This document shows, in pieces, positions 35,694 through 46,100 of a stretch of 64,000 bases of DNA. The notes under the pieces were generated by a model, which was given only the letters and a program-made list of their open reading frames with translations, was not told the origin of the DNA and did no database searches. Each line of letters starts with the position of its first letter. Position 1 is the stretch's first letter. This stretch comes from an uncultured Verrucomicrobiota bacterium (lineage in GTDB: Bacteria > Verrucomicrobiota > Kiritimatiellia > CAIVKH01), in the NCBI GenBank assembly GCA_937872895.1, contig CALMUP010000019.1, forward strand, positions 207,650 through 271,649. The letters run 5' to 3'. A program made the translations under genes and the position numbers.

Positions 35694-35725
35694 AGCGGAT
35701 GGATCACCCGATCCATCCGCTTTTT
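35694..35725 (+). terminator. Intrinsic terminator of the fasciclin gene
   Basis: AGCGGATGGATC (35694-35705) pairs perfectly with GATCCATCCGCT (35710-35721) around a four-base loop and is followed by a T-run to 35725. Confidence 0.92.
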
Positions 35726-36114
35726 AGTCATCGGTACTGCCGGGCAACCCCTCATGAATCCTTGGTTGGGATCGGCACCCCTGATGCACGCGCCCGAACT
35801 CAACCCATCCGTGAGCCGCCCCCGGCATCCGTGGGACATCCTCCGCCCTTCGTCACCCGCAACAACGCAACCGCCCCGCCGACAGGTCCGCAGTTCATTC
35901 CACCTTGTCGTTAACCTCGTCGCTAACCTTGACGAATCCAATCCCCTCCCCGGAGGGGTGGCCGCAGGCCGGGGTGGGTTCGTCCCCTCATCGTTTCCGC
36001 GACCTCTGCGCCTCTATGTTCCATCTTCTCCATCCGTGGGCCGCCCTTGGCATCCGTGGGACCATGCATAGTGACCCGTTCCCGGTGCGATGCCGCATCA
36101 CGGGACCGGCCTCG
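35726..36114. repeat. Composite repeat block: A, B, A
   Basis: The 389 bases contain a family A unit (35805-35840), a family B unit (35941-35983) and another family A unit (36029-36062), in the A-B-A order. No gene is apparent; the short frames here are arginine/proline-rich products of repeats. Confidence 0.7.
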
Positions 36115-36942
36115 CTACCAGACAAACCCGCCACGAACCACCCGCACAGCAGCGTGCGCCACCGCGTGCAACAGCCTTCGCTTCTCCCGCCACGGCAGGT
36201 TCGTTCGCAGGACCTCCCGGCCGCAGGCCATGACCACCGAGAACCACTTCCGCCTCCCATGCCGCCATGACTCGGACAAACTGTGCTTTCCCCGATTGCG
36301 ACGGTACAGGACCTCGGGGACCCGCACCCATTCGCCAAGCAAGGCCATGCGAAACAACCACACCCAGTCCGCGCCGAACTCGCCGGCCAGGTGCTTCCGC
36401 AATCCGCGAAAAGCGCGGACCGCCTCGGCGCGAAACAAACCACGGTAGGGAATGCACCACCCGGACATGGGTTGATCCAACCAACGGATGGCCCGACGCA
36501 CCCGGTCCGTCTCGCCTTCCAGCTCCCGGTACACCTGAACCTCGCGGAATTGTCCGCTTTCGTAATAATCGAGATCGCTGTAGGCGAGGACCGCCGCCGG
36601 TCGACCAACCAACGCGGCCACCAACTTCTCCACATAGCTCGCCGTTAGCACGTCGTCGTGCGGCATGAAAAAGAAACAGTCACCATTCGCCCACGCGAGC
36701 AGGGCATTGATGTTCCCGATCCATCCCCGCCGCCGCGATTGCCGCACCAACCGGATTCGCGGGTCATGCAACGCAGCCTCCGCGATCCTTTCTGACGTCC
36801 CATCCGTCGAGGCATCGTCGGAGACCAGGATCTGCAGGTTCGGATAGGTTTGCGCCTGCAACGAACGCAGCGTTTCCTCCAGCCGCTCGCCGGAGTTGTG
36901 TGTCGCCAGCAAGGCCACGACGCGCGGTCGCCCCTCCGTCAT
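36115..36942 (-). CDS. Family 2 glycosyltransferase
   Basis: The 275-residue protein has a GT-A fold start VVALLATHNSGERLEETLRS, the nucleotide-binding ILVSDDASTDGT, and a metal-binding Asp pair in FFFMPHDDVL, then GADWVWLFRMALLGEW as the acceptor-side segment. It transfers a sugar from a nucleotide-sugar, probably to a surface polymer. Start 36942 overlaps the upstream gene's stop by four bases (ATGA), so it is translated with the FAD oxidoreductase. Confidence 0.88.
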   Translation of the reverse strand: MTEGRPRVVALLATHNSGERLEETLRSLQAQTYPNLQILVSDDASTDGTSERIAEAALHDPRIRLVRQSRRRGWIGNINALLAWANGDCFFFMPHDDVLTASYVEKLVAALVGRPAAVLAYSDLDYYESGQFREVQVYRELEGETDRVRRAIRWLDQPMSGWCIPYRGLFRAEAVRAFRGLRKHLAGEFGADWVWLFRMALLGEWVRVPEVLYRRNRGKHSLSESWRHGRRKWFSVVMACGREVLRTNLPWREKRRLLHAVAHAAVRVVRGGFVW

Positions 36943-38180
36943 GACGATGCCCCGGCCAAAACCGCCTCCGCCGCCTCGACGGCGAACCACGGCGCACAGG
37001 TATATTTCCCGGTGCTGACACTGTGGTATCCGTCAAACGACCGGACCCCGATCCGTGTGCGGTTGTGCAGGCCACTGGACTGGTCATCCACATCGGTGGT
37101 GCCGTATGCGCAAATGACCCCCGCATCCACCTGGTACGGGGTCACCTCGGCCATGCCCGGATACCACGCATCGATGGCGTTCATGATCTCGCGGGCGATC
37201 TCCACGGCAAGCTCAGGACTGACCTTCCCCGTCGCGGCCTCGTTCCAGGCCGCCGGCGGTTGCAGGTCATGGCTCCACCCCTTCATCGCCACCGGATACC
37301 ACGACAGGTACACCGTGCCATCCGGACGTATGACCACATCGCCATAACGCCCGATCACCATCGTCACCGACGGACCCGACCGGAGGCGCGGTGGAAGATG
37401 GGCCAGCACCCGGTACTTCAGCCGATGCAGCACGCCGGGCTCCGGCTCGATCCCCATCGATTGATCAAGCGCCTGCCGGTTGGCCCAGGTCGCATTGACC
37501 ACCTGTTCCGCTTCCAAGGCCCAGACGCCGTCCGACCCTTCGCCCTCCACCCGGAACACATCGCCGCAACGGCTGACGGATCGCACCGCGTGCGACGGCA
37601 GGAAGGTGATGGCGGGATGGTTGTGCACGGCCTGCCGGATATGCTGCGCCACCTCCAGGGTATTCAACGCCCGCTCCTCGGTGGCGAACCCGCCCAGCAG
37701 GCACGAGGCTCGGAAATGCCGCGCCAGTTCATCGTTGGGGAGACGTTGAACCAGACGATCCGGACGCAAACCGAGGTAGTTCAGCGTACGATCCTCGTCG
37801 AGCATACCACGGCAGATGGTTTCGACCTGATGGTAATGCTGCTCCAGTTCGTCCGGCTTCAGCAGCGAATCCTCGGCGACCAGGTAGAGAAACGGGGTTG
37901 ATGGCGGAAGGCGATACACCGCCTCGCCCAGCCACCGCGAAAGCAGCGGAAAAAAGTGCAGCGCCCCCCGCAGCATCAGGTCCGCGGTATGGCCGAGCGG
38001 ATCATGGGCATACACCAGTCCGAGGTGGATCTTGCCCTCGTTGCGCACACTCGTCCGGTTCATCGGCTGATCATCCTGATCCACCAACACCACCCGGCAA
38101 CCCCGCCGCGCAAGCTCCAACGCCACACAGCAGCCCTGTATCCCCGCACCCAGCACGGCTATAGGTAAACGCGACGACAT
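36939..38180 (-). CDS. FAD-dependent oxidoreductase (DAO family)
   Basis: The 413-residue protein begins MSSRLPIAVLGAGIQGCCVA with the FAD-binding glycine motif, followed by VVLVDQDDQPMNRTSVRNEG, and ends with a second FAD contact region (DGYHSVSTGKYTCAPWFAVE). The fold is that of D-amino-acid-oxidase/glycerol-3-phosphate-dehydrogenase-type flavoproteins. The substrate is unknown. Pairing with a glycosyltransferase suggests a surface-glycan tailoring step, as inference. The start at 38180 is preferred over 38237 because the glycine motif is usually near the N-terminus. Confidence 0.82.
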   Translation of the reverse strand: MSSRLPIAVLGAGIQGCCVALELARRGCRVVLVDQDDQPMNRTSVRNEGKIHLGLVYAHDPLGHTADLMLRGALHFFPLLSRWLGEAVYRLPPSTPFLYLVAEDSLLKPDELEQHYHQVETICRGMLDEDRTLNYLGLRPDRLVQRLPNDELARHFRASCLLGGFATEERALNTLEVAQHIRQAVHNHPAITFLPSHAVRSVSRCGDVFRVEGEGSDGVWALEAEQVVNATWANRQALDQSMGIEPEPGVLHRLKYRVLAHLPPRLRSGPSVTMVIGRYGDVVIRPDGTVYLSWYPVAMKGWSHDLQPPAAWNEAATGKVSPELAVEIAREIMNAIDAWYPGMAEVTPYQVDAGVICAYGTTDVDDQSSGLHNRTRIGVRSFDGYHSVSTGKYTCAPWFAVEAAEAVLAGASS

Positions 38181-38571
38181 GCCCCCACTCTGCGCACACC
38201 ATCCACCGGGATCAACCCCTATGTCATCCCATGCCACAAGCCCTGTCGAACCCGACCACCATTACGACATGACGCACGACCAAGGAAGCATCCCCAATCC
38301 CCTCCCCGGAGGGGTGGCCGCAGGCCGGGGTGGTTTCGTCCCACTCCGCGCTCCCTGCGACTCCGTGCTCCTCCGCCTCCATCCGTGGGTCGCCCTTGGC
38401 ATCCGTGGGACATCAACCGCGCTTGATCGCCCACGCAACCGCATATCCGATACGTCACGTGTTCTCTATTCGCGTCCTCCGCGCCTCCGGCCGGTTAGGA
38501 TTGAGCCCCGCGCGCCGGTTTGCTCTACTAGCGGAACCCGGCACCTCGGCACGGGATGAAGGACGCGGATC
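38181..38571. repeat. Repeat-bearing region upstream of the MFS gene; left copy of a long direct repeat
   Basis: A family B unit (38298-38340) is followed by a family A unit (38379-38413). From about 38379 to the MFS gene the sequence recurs at 63729-63921 at a constant distance of 25,350 bases. Confidence 0.85.
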
Positions 38572-38650
38572 ATGATGGCAGGACTTGTGGTGGTAATCGC
38601 ATCGGTGTTGATGCAGTTGGCGTTGGGCGGCGTGTATGCCTGGAGCGCGT
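38379..38650. repeat. Long direct repeat, left copy
   Basis: Aligned by eye with 63729-64000, the two copies keep one fixed offset (25,350) with no gap. Differences concentrate in the first 80 bases; from 38461 on I count five mismatches in about 190 bases. The right copy is cut by the window end, so the true length is unknown. Confidence 0.9.
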
Positions 38651-39708
38651 TTGTGCCGGCGCTCCGCGAGCACCACGCACTGGCCGGCTGGCAGGCCGGG
38701 CTCATTTTCGGAACCTCGATTGCCGCGTTCACCCTGACCATGGTCGCGGCCGGTCGCCACCTGGACCGCGTGGGTCCACGCCGCATGGCCCTGGCCGGCG
38801 CGTTGTTCTACGGCGCGGGGTACTACGTCGCCGGCGCATCCGACGGTGAATGGCCGTCCCTGTGGATGGGCATCGGACTACTTTCCGGCGTGGGCATCGG
38901 CCTCGGCTATGTCTGCCCGCTCACCGCCTGCGTGCGCTGGTTCCCGGCGCGCAAGGGCCTGGTCACCGGCATCGCGGTGGCGGGCTTTGGCGGCGGTGCG
39001 ATCATCCTCGCCGAGGTTGCGGAGACGTTGCTGTCCCACGGATGGGAACCGCTGCGCCTGTTCCGGGCACTGGGCATCTTCTTCTGGTGCTGGCTGGCCG
39101 CCTGTGCGCTGCTGATGCGTTTTCCTGCGGCGGTGGCCACAACGGCAGCAACCGCGGAGGGTCCATCCGTCTGGCGTGATCCGCGTTTCCTGCGCCTGTT
39201 TGCCGGCATGTTCTGCGGAACCTTCGGTGGCCTCCTGGCGATCGGTCACCTCAAGCCCATCGCCCTCGTGGCTGAGCTGTCATCGCAGGCCGGCGCGCTG
39301 GCGGTAGCCGGCTTTGCCGCGGGGAATGCGCTGGGGCGGATCGTCTGGGGATCATTGCACGACCGGTTCGGCAGCACCCTGGTTCCGGTCAGCATGGGCT
39401 TCCTCGGCTTCGTCCTGCTCGGCTTGCTCGACTCGGGGGTTGCCTGGCGGTTTGTCGGGGCCTCGCTGGTGGCGGGCTTCGGCTTCGGTTCCTGCTTCGT
39501 CCTGTACGCCGCCGAGACCGCCGCCGTCTTCGGTGTCGCGCAGGTGCCACGCATCTACCCGAAAATCTTCCTCGCCTACGGCGTCGCCGGCATCACCGGA
39601 CCGCTGCTCGGCGGCTGGCTTTACGACGTCACCGGCGCCTATGTCTGGCCGGTCGCCACCGCAGCCCTCGTCGCCGCCAGCGGAGCCTTCTTCGCCCGCC
39701 GTCCTTAA
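38572..39708 (+). CDS. OFA-family MFS transporter (oxalate/formate antiporter type)
   Basis: The 378-residue protein has about 12 membrane helices. The N-terminal pattern LALGGVYAWSAFVPALREHH and the loop GRHLDRVGPRRMALAGALFY are typical of OFA antiporters, as is SGVGIGLGYVCPLTACVRWFP. Known members exchange oxalate for formate or move other monocarboxylates. The ligand here is not known. Its first 79 or more bases and about 190 upstream bases recur at the right end of the window, so a second gene copy probably lies there. Confidence 0.87.
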   Translation: MMAGLVVVIASVLMQLALGGVYAWSAFVPALREHHALAGWQAGLIFGTSIAAFTLTMVAAGRHLDRVGPRRMALAGALFYGAGYYVAGASDGEWPSLWMGIGLLSGVGIGLGYVCPLTACVRWFPARKGLVTGIAVAGFGGGAIILAEVAETLLSHGWEPLRLFRALGIFFWCWLAACALLMRFPAAVATTAATAEGPSVWRDPRFLRLFAGMFCGTFGGLLAIGHLKPIALVAELSSQAGALAVAGFAAGNALGRIVWGSLHDRFGSTLVPVSMGFLGFVLLGLLDSGVAWRFVGASLVAGFGFGSCFVLYAAETAAVFGVAQVPRIYPKIFLAYGVAGITGPLLGGWLYDVTGAYVWPVATAALVAASGAFFARRP

Positions 39709-40109
39709 AAGACGCCGGAGAAACGAGAGTCAGCTTCTACACGTTCTCGCGAACTACTTCGCACGCTTGATCAATCCCGACCAAAATTCCGAGAAAGCAT
39801 ATATTCAGGGAGCCATCCCAATCCCCTCCCCGGAGGGGTGGCCGCCGACCGGGGTGGGTTCGTTCCCTCGTCGTCTCCGTGTCCTCCGCGCCTCCGTACT
39901 CTCACGCCCCCATCGGTGGGTCGCCCTTGGCATCCGTGGTACATGAACCACCTTGATCGCCTCCTTTCACCGCCCCTGATGCTCCGTAGGCCACCCGCTC
40001 CCGCCCATCGACCACTCCAACCTGCAAAACCGCGCTACCATCGAGCGGCCATCAAGAACCCGATCTTTACCTGTACTTTTTGTTCATCGCGCGCCGGAAT
40101 GGGGGTATC
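39709..40109. repeat. Repeat-bearing gap before the secreted-protein operon
   Basis: The 400 bases hold a family B unit with a variant end (39821-39862) and a family A unit (39910-39944). No gene is convincing. GGGGG at 40101-40105 could serve as ribosome site for the ATG at 40110. Confidence 0.65.
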
Positions 40110-41729
40110 ATGCGACAAGGAGTGATTCCGTCGAGGGAATGCCGTGTGATCCAAACACCACGACCAATCCGTTTCGGCAACCGCAGTCCGGGTTTATTCC
40201 GGGCCGCACTTTTCTTGTCCCTTCTGCTCGTCGCACCCGCAGATGCCGCCGACTGGCCGCAACTTCAATGCGATGCCGCCAAATCCGGATTTCAACCCGG
40301 CGAGCGCATCACCACCCTGAACCGCCACCGCACCACCACCCCGACTGGCGAGTTCGGCGCCGAATTGTGGGGATTCACCAACCGCTGGCTGGCTGGACAA
40401 CCCGTGGTCGGCCACGGCCTCGTCGTGATCGGCTCGATGACCGGGCGGGTCTTCGCCCTTGCGGAAACAACCGGGGCACCCGTGTGGAGCACCGACACCG
40501 GTGGTGCCATCCTGAACGCCGCCGCGATCCACGCCGGACGCGTCATCATCGCCACCCAGTCCGGCTTGCTGCACGGACTCGACCCCTCCACCGGCACGAT
40601 CCTCTGGACCTATACCGGAGCACGCAAAGGGTATGCCGCCGCCCCTACCGCCGCCGATGGAGTCGTGTATATCGGGTCGAAGGATGGACGTTTCCATGCG
40701 GTGGATGCCGCCACCGGAGCGACCCAATGGATCTTCGAGGTGGGCGGCCACGCCGATACCGGCGTCGTCCGCGCCGCCATCCTCTGCTCGGCCGCCGTGC
40801 TCAACGACCGCGTGTTCTTCGGCGCGGAAAACATGCAGGCCTATGCCCTTGACCGTACCACCGGCGCGCGGCTTTGGCGCCGCGCCATCACTGGACAGTC
40901 GTTTGTGTTCGGTGCCGAAGTCGGCTCCAACGACGAACGCGCCGGCGTGTCCGTATCCGCCGGATGGGCCGTCGCATCGCACCAGAATGGCGGCGTCGTA
41001 ATCTTCCGCACGCAACCGGTCTACAACTTCCATGCCATTCTCGACCGCGGCGAAACCATCCTCGAACAAGCGACCGGTACCAACTGGCTCGGCAATCCGC
41101 TCGGTGACCCCGCCGCATGGCGCATCGAGCAACGAGGCATCAGCCAGGCCCTCGCCAGCAATACCTTCGAACAGACCTTCTGGGCCCTCGATCCCGCAAC
41201 CGGCACCGACAAGTACCCGCAACCGATGCCGATCCTCTACACCAGCGGTTCCGGCAACACCCCCGCACCACCCGTGGTGGATGACACCAGCAACCGCGCC
41301 TGGTCCGTCACCCGCTCCGTGTATGCCCGATTCGACAGCGGCAGCATCGTGCGACCCTACGGCGAACTGTCGAACCTGCACCTGCATTTCGATCCCGCGA
41401 TCTACACGAACCCTGCACAAGGCCACCTCGCCATCACCCACGTCGCCTGCCCCGGGTGGCCCGAATGCCAGGAGACCTATGGCGACCTGCACAAGGTGTC
41501 CGATGAAGGGGAACTGCTGACCGGTTGCCAGAACGCCATCCTCTCCAGCACCTGGGTGAGCGATGGTGGATGGGACACCGAACGCGAACGAAGCTTCAAC
41601 GTCCGCTACTACAGCCCCGCCGACCTCGGCGAAGCCCCGCTCTATGGCGCCGCCGCCGGAGCCGTCATTGCCAACGGGCGCATCATCCTGCGCGACACGG
41701 AAGGAGTGAAGGCGTATGCGGCGCAGTGA
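40110..41729 (+). CDS. Secreted PQQ-type beta-propeller protein
   Basis: From ATG 40110 the product has 539 residues with a signal segment (about 29-47, LFRAALFLSLLLVAPADAA) after a basic leader; a later start is possible. The body has WD40/PQQ-like repeats of the type VVIGSMTGRVFALAETTGAP and VVYIGSKDGRFHAVDAATGA. Such 8-bladed propellers act in outer-membrane assembly (BamB) or as scaffolds. The enzyme residues of quinoprotein dehydrogenases are not evident. It overlaps the next gene by 14 bases. Confidence 0.75.
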   Translation: MRQGVIPSRECRVIQTPRPIRFGNRSPGLFRAALFLSLLLVAPADAADWPQLQCDAAKSGFQPGERITTLNRHRTTTPTGEFGAELWGFTNRWLAGQPVVGHGLVVIGSMTGRVFALAETTGAPVWSTDTGGAILNAAAIHAGRVIIATQSGLLHGLDPSTGTILWTYTGARKGYAAAPTAADGVVYIGSKDGRFHAVDAATGATQWIFEVGGHADTGVVRAAILCSAAVLNDRVFFGAENMQAYALDRTTGARLWRRAITGQSFVFGAEVGSNDERAGVSVSAGWAVASHQNGGVVIFRTQPVYNFHAILDRGETILEQATGTNWLGNPLGDPAAWRIEQRGISQALASNTFEQTFWALDPATGTDKYPQPMPILYTSGSGNTPAPPVVDDTSNRAWSVTRSVYARFDSGSIVRPYGELSNLHLHFDPAIYTNPAQGHLAITHVACPGWPECQETYGDLHKVSDEGELLTGCQNAILSSTWVSDGGWDTERERSFNVRYYSPADLGEAPLYGAAAGAVIANGRIILRDTEGVKAYAAQ

Positions 41730-43191
41730 GTCCACCATCCTCGCCTTGCCCCTGCTCGCCCTCGCAGGCCTGCTCGCCGCCGCACCGGCAGCCGCGTTTA
41801 CAACCAACGACACGGCCCGATTCGTGCGCGAGAAAATGTGGCCGCTGCATCCACTCCATCCCGACACCGCCGACCTCCGCGAGGAGCTCGAGCACGAAAT
41901 CACCCGGCTGCTCGACCGCTACGACGCCGGTGGCCACCTTGAACCCGCCTACTTCACCATCGGCATCACCGGGAGCTGGATCCTGTATGGTTACCCGGGC
42001 GAACAGGCGTATATCCTATCCGACGCCCTGCCCTATCTCTCCACCGGCCTCCAGGCGCGGGTGAAGCACTACCTCGCCGCCGAAATTCGCGCCTACGACC
42101 CCACGAGCATCGCCTTCGAACACTGCGACTGGGGATGGGGCTCGTGCGAACTCGCCGGCAACCGCCGCGAACTGTTCACGATTCCCACCTCCCCCAATCC
42201 ACAACCTGTCACTCCGAACCTGTGGCCACCTCCCACCATCCCGCCGGAAGGCCTGTACATGATCTGGCGGTACTGCGACCGCACCGGCGACTGGCCGTTC
42301 ATCAGCGCCACCTCCCCCGCCTCCGGCGAGCGCTGGAACCGCATGCTATCCATGTTCCAGTCCATCCCCGATCCACCCACCCGCTACGGCCACATCGCCG
42401 CCGCGATCGGCATGGCCCGCATCCTGGAACACTACGGTATGACCAACGGCCACCCCTACACCACCGCCGTATCCCGGGTTCACGTGGGCCTGCTCGCCGG
42501 CACGAACTTCAACCTTTTCGCCAACCGGTCCTACACGAACTTCATCGGCGGCACCCACGACTGGGCCTGGACCCCCTTCCACTACCAACGCACCGCGAAC
42601 GCCATCGGGGCCATGCTCGCACCGGAGATCGGACGTTTCCTGCGCGAGTTCGCCTACACCAGCGTGGTCCGCCGCGTCACCGCCAACCCGCTCGAGGGCC
42701 AGCCGGGCGAACCCTATGCGATCGAATCCGTCTGGCAAAGCTGGTACCTCACCCGCGGCGCGTATGTCCCGCTGATCCCGCTGATGGGCTACTATGGAGA
42801 AAACCACATGGTCACCCCCGACACCCCGTGGGCGCTGTTCATGACCCATGCCTGGATCTACAACGAATCCGGTCCCGAACTCCGCCGCTGGCTCGACACA
42901 CCCTACAGCCTCGGCGACCTGTTCCACCTCCAACGCCTCACCGCCACCATCGCCGCCCACGGCGGCATCGCCTGGAGCCCGGCTGAACCTCCGCGTATCC
43001 GCACCGTGATGACACCGTCGGGCGACATTCACATCGTGACCTCTGGCTCCTCGAATGCGCTTTACGCCATCGAGCGATCAACCAATCTCGCCACCTGGCA
43101 CATCGTGATGACCAACGCCGGCCCCGAGTGGAGCATCACCAATCACCTTCACGCGCCATGGCACTTTTACCGGGCCCGCACCGAACCATGA
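41716..43191 (+). CDS. Secreted protein of unknown function, probably all-alpha
   Basis: The 491-residue product has a signal peptide (ALPLLALAGLLAAAPAAA) and a long helical region rich in aromatic residues: LHPDTADLREELEHEITRLL, YFTIGITGSWILYG, GLYMIWRYCDRTGDWPFI. The layout with an early Asp/Glu-lined helix pattern suggests an (alpha/alpha)6 barrel as in some glycan-active enzymes, but I do not recognise a family. The last about 60 residues form a small beta-domain (YAIERSTNLATWHIV). Its start and stop overlap both neighbours (14 and 4 bases). Confidence 0.7.
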   Translation: MRRSESTILALPLLALAGLLAAAPAAAFTTNDTARFVREKMWPLHPLHPDTADLREELEHEITRLLDRYDAGGHLEPAYFTIGITGSWILYGYPGEQAYILSDALPYLSTGLQARVKHYLAAEIRAYDPTSIAFEHCDWGWGSCELAGNRRELFTIPTSPNPQPVTPNLWPPPTIPPEGLYMIWRYCDRTGDWPFISATSPASGERWNRMLSMFQSIPDPPTRYGHIAAAIGMARILEHYGMTNGHPYTTAVSRVHVGLLAGTNFNLFANRSYTNFIGGTHDWAWTPFHYQRTANAIGAMLAPEIGRFLREFAYTSVVRRVTANPLEGQPGEPYAIESVWQSWYLTRGAYVPLIPLMGYYGENHMVTPDTPWALFMTHAWIYNESGPELRRWLDTPYSLGDLFHLQRLTATIAAHGGIAWSPAEPPRIRTVMTPSGDIHIVTSGSSNALYAIERSTNLATWHIVMTNAGPEWSITNHLHAPWHFYRARTEP

Positions 43192-46100
43192 ATCACGCAG
43201 CCGTCATCGCCGCCAGCACCACCCTCCTGCTGCTCATCGCGCGACCCACCCCCGCCGCCTCGAACCTGCTGGTGAACGGCGACCTCGAATCCGGAACCCT
43301 CACCGGCTGGTATGCCCAGGGCGCGGGCATCACCAATGCCGGCGTCCACGCCGGCGCTTACGCCGCCCGCTTCTCCGGCACCGCCTCCATGGACCAATCG
43401 TTCGCGACCGTGTCCGGCCGACCCTACAAGGTGACCGGCTGGTTGCGCATCGTCAGCGAAGCCGGCTCCGACTGGGGCGGCTTCTCGTTCTCCGCCTCGG
43501 ATTACCAATCGTGGCAGACCCTCGGCGGCAGCCCGTTTTTCTCCGCCGCCACCCACGGCACCAACTGGTTCAAATACGCCTTCACCTTCACCGCCATCGG
43601 CAACGCCGCGCGCGTCAGCCTCGGCTATTTCGGCGGCACGAACCGACAGATGACCGTACTGGCCGATGACCTCGGCGCGTTTGACCGCACCACGTCGAAT
43701 GCCCCGCCAATCGTGTCGTTCCTGCTCGACCCCGTCGCTTCCACGAACCTCGTCGATACCCAGGGCTACGCGGTGACCGGCGATGATCCCGATGGCGCGA
43801 TCGCCCTCGTTGAATGGGTTTTCGGCGACGGCGCGATCGCCCTCGACGCCGCCGGCTCGCGCCGCATCGCCACCCAAGGCGATTTCACCGCACGCGTGCG
43901 CGTGGCCGACGACGATGGCCTCGTGGTCGAAACCAACCTCGCCTGGTCGCTGACCCCGCGCTCCGGCTACGGCATCACCATCACCAACATCGCCACCACC
44001 GGCTCGAACGCCCTGATCCAGGGCCGCGCCTCCGGGAGCGGTTTGTCCATCCGCTACAGCACCGACCGCAACGCCGTCGGCAACGCCACCGGCACACTGA
44101 ACTGGACCGCGACCGTCCCGCTCCGCCCCGGCCACAACCGCGTCACCGTCCAGGCCCACACCGCCGATGGCCGCATCGCCACCGATGAAACCTCCATACA
44201 CCTCAACCCGCCCGAACCGCTAGCTCTCACCACCCCCGTCCCCGACCATCCGGAAGTGGCTCGTCACGACCCCGTCGAGGTCACCTTCAACCTGCTCGGC
44301 TCCGCCGCGACCCACCCGCAGTTCCCCTTCGCCACCAACCTGCCGCGCGGCGTGGATTTCATCGACGGCGTGACCGTGGACGCGGTGTTTTCGTCCGATG
44401 GCGGCGCGACCGAATTCCGCGTACCCGCCTTCCTGAACCAACGCTACCAGATCGCCGAGAAGGACAACGCGGAATGGATGACCCCGACCGGCGCGCCCGT
44501 ATGGACCGCCCGCTTCGCCCCGCCACACGACGGCACCTGGTCGGTGCGCGCCGAAGCGACCGAGGCCAAAGGGTCCGCCGTTTCATCGCACGCCGTCTTC
44601 TCCGTCGTCGCACCAACCAACCCGCTCAACTGCGGCCCCCTCCGCGTCGCCACCAACGATTGGCGGTTCTACGAATTCGCCGACGGCACCCCCTTTCTCG
44701 GCAACGGCTTCGGTCTCGGCTCGTTCGACCGTCACCGCTTTTCCTTCGATGCGCGCGAGAAATTCGACGCCATCGGACTCGGCAACGCCACCTACTTCCG
44801 CTTCTGGGCCTCCGGCCTGGTCTGGGGCAATTCGTGGCAACCGTGGAGCTCGCGCACCCGCCCCGCCGAAGGCACCGTGCCCGCATACCTGCTGTCGCTC
44901 GACGCCGCCTACGGCGATGCGCTCGGCGCCTTCAAGCTCGACGTGAATCCGGCGAACTGGTCCGACCCCGCGTTCAATCCGCTGATCTTCCAGGGCTTCA
45001 ACGGTCAGTCGGCCAGCCTCAAACCCGGAGCCACCTACCGCATCCGCATACGCTGGCGCACGGAGCAACTCACCGGCTCCGCCGCGCCCGGCCCGTTCGG
45101 CGTGACCGTGAAGTTCACGGGCTGGCCCGAACCGGGCCAGACCACCAACGAACCGGCGATCGTCGCGCATGCCAACGGCGACACCCCGTGGCATGTCGCG
45201 TGGGGCGACTTCGTGGCCGACCGCGATATCGCGCGTAACCTTGTCATCGCGCTGGAAAACGTCACCGGCGGACGCGCCTTCATCGACGCCTGTGCCGTGC
45301 ACGAAGTGTTGTCCGACGGCTCGCTCGGACCCGCCGTGAACGGTCTGCCGGATTTCGCCGGACATCTTCACTTCAATCCGCAACGCGGCGCGGGCATGGA
45401 TGTGATCTTCCGCGAGGCCCAGGCGCGCGGCCTGTACCTGCGTACCGTGATCAACGAAAAACAGGAGTGGTCGCTGAATCACCTCGCCCCGTCCGGCCTG
45501 CGCGATCCGCACGGCAACCATTTCAACGAATACGCCGACGACGCCCCGACGGCCTGGTTGCACGAGGCCCACGCGCGGCATCTCGCCGCGCGCTTCGGCG
45601 CGTTTCGCTCCTTCGCCGGGATCGAATTCGTCAACGAGGAGGCACCGGGTCCGACCGCGCACTTCCACCTCACCGACCGCCTTGCCCGCTGGTGGAACGC
45701 GCAGGCGAATCCGAAACCCGTTTCATCCTCCACCTGGTTCGGCCTCGCCGAAGACGCATGGAAGGCGTCGTTCGCCACCAACATCCACGCCACCGACTTC
45801 CATGCCTACACCGTCGGCAACTGGCTCACACCGGACGGCGATCCATCGGTCCTGTACGACAGTGCGAACTATTACCGCTTGTTCAGCGAGAGCTGGTACG
45901 CCGCACAATTTGGCAAACCCGGACACTGGGGCGAGGCCTCGCTCTACACCACCAACTTCCAGGAACATCCGCAACTCGCAGCCGACACCAACGGCGTGTG
46001 GTTGCACAAGTGGATCTGGGCGCGGTGCGGCGCGGGGTTCGTGTATCCGACCTACTGGGCCACCGACAACATCTGGAACCACGATCTCCATGCGCTCTTC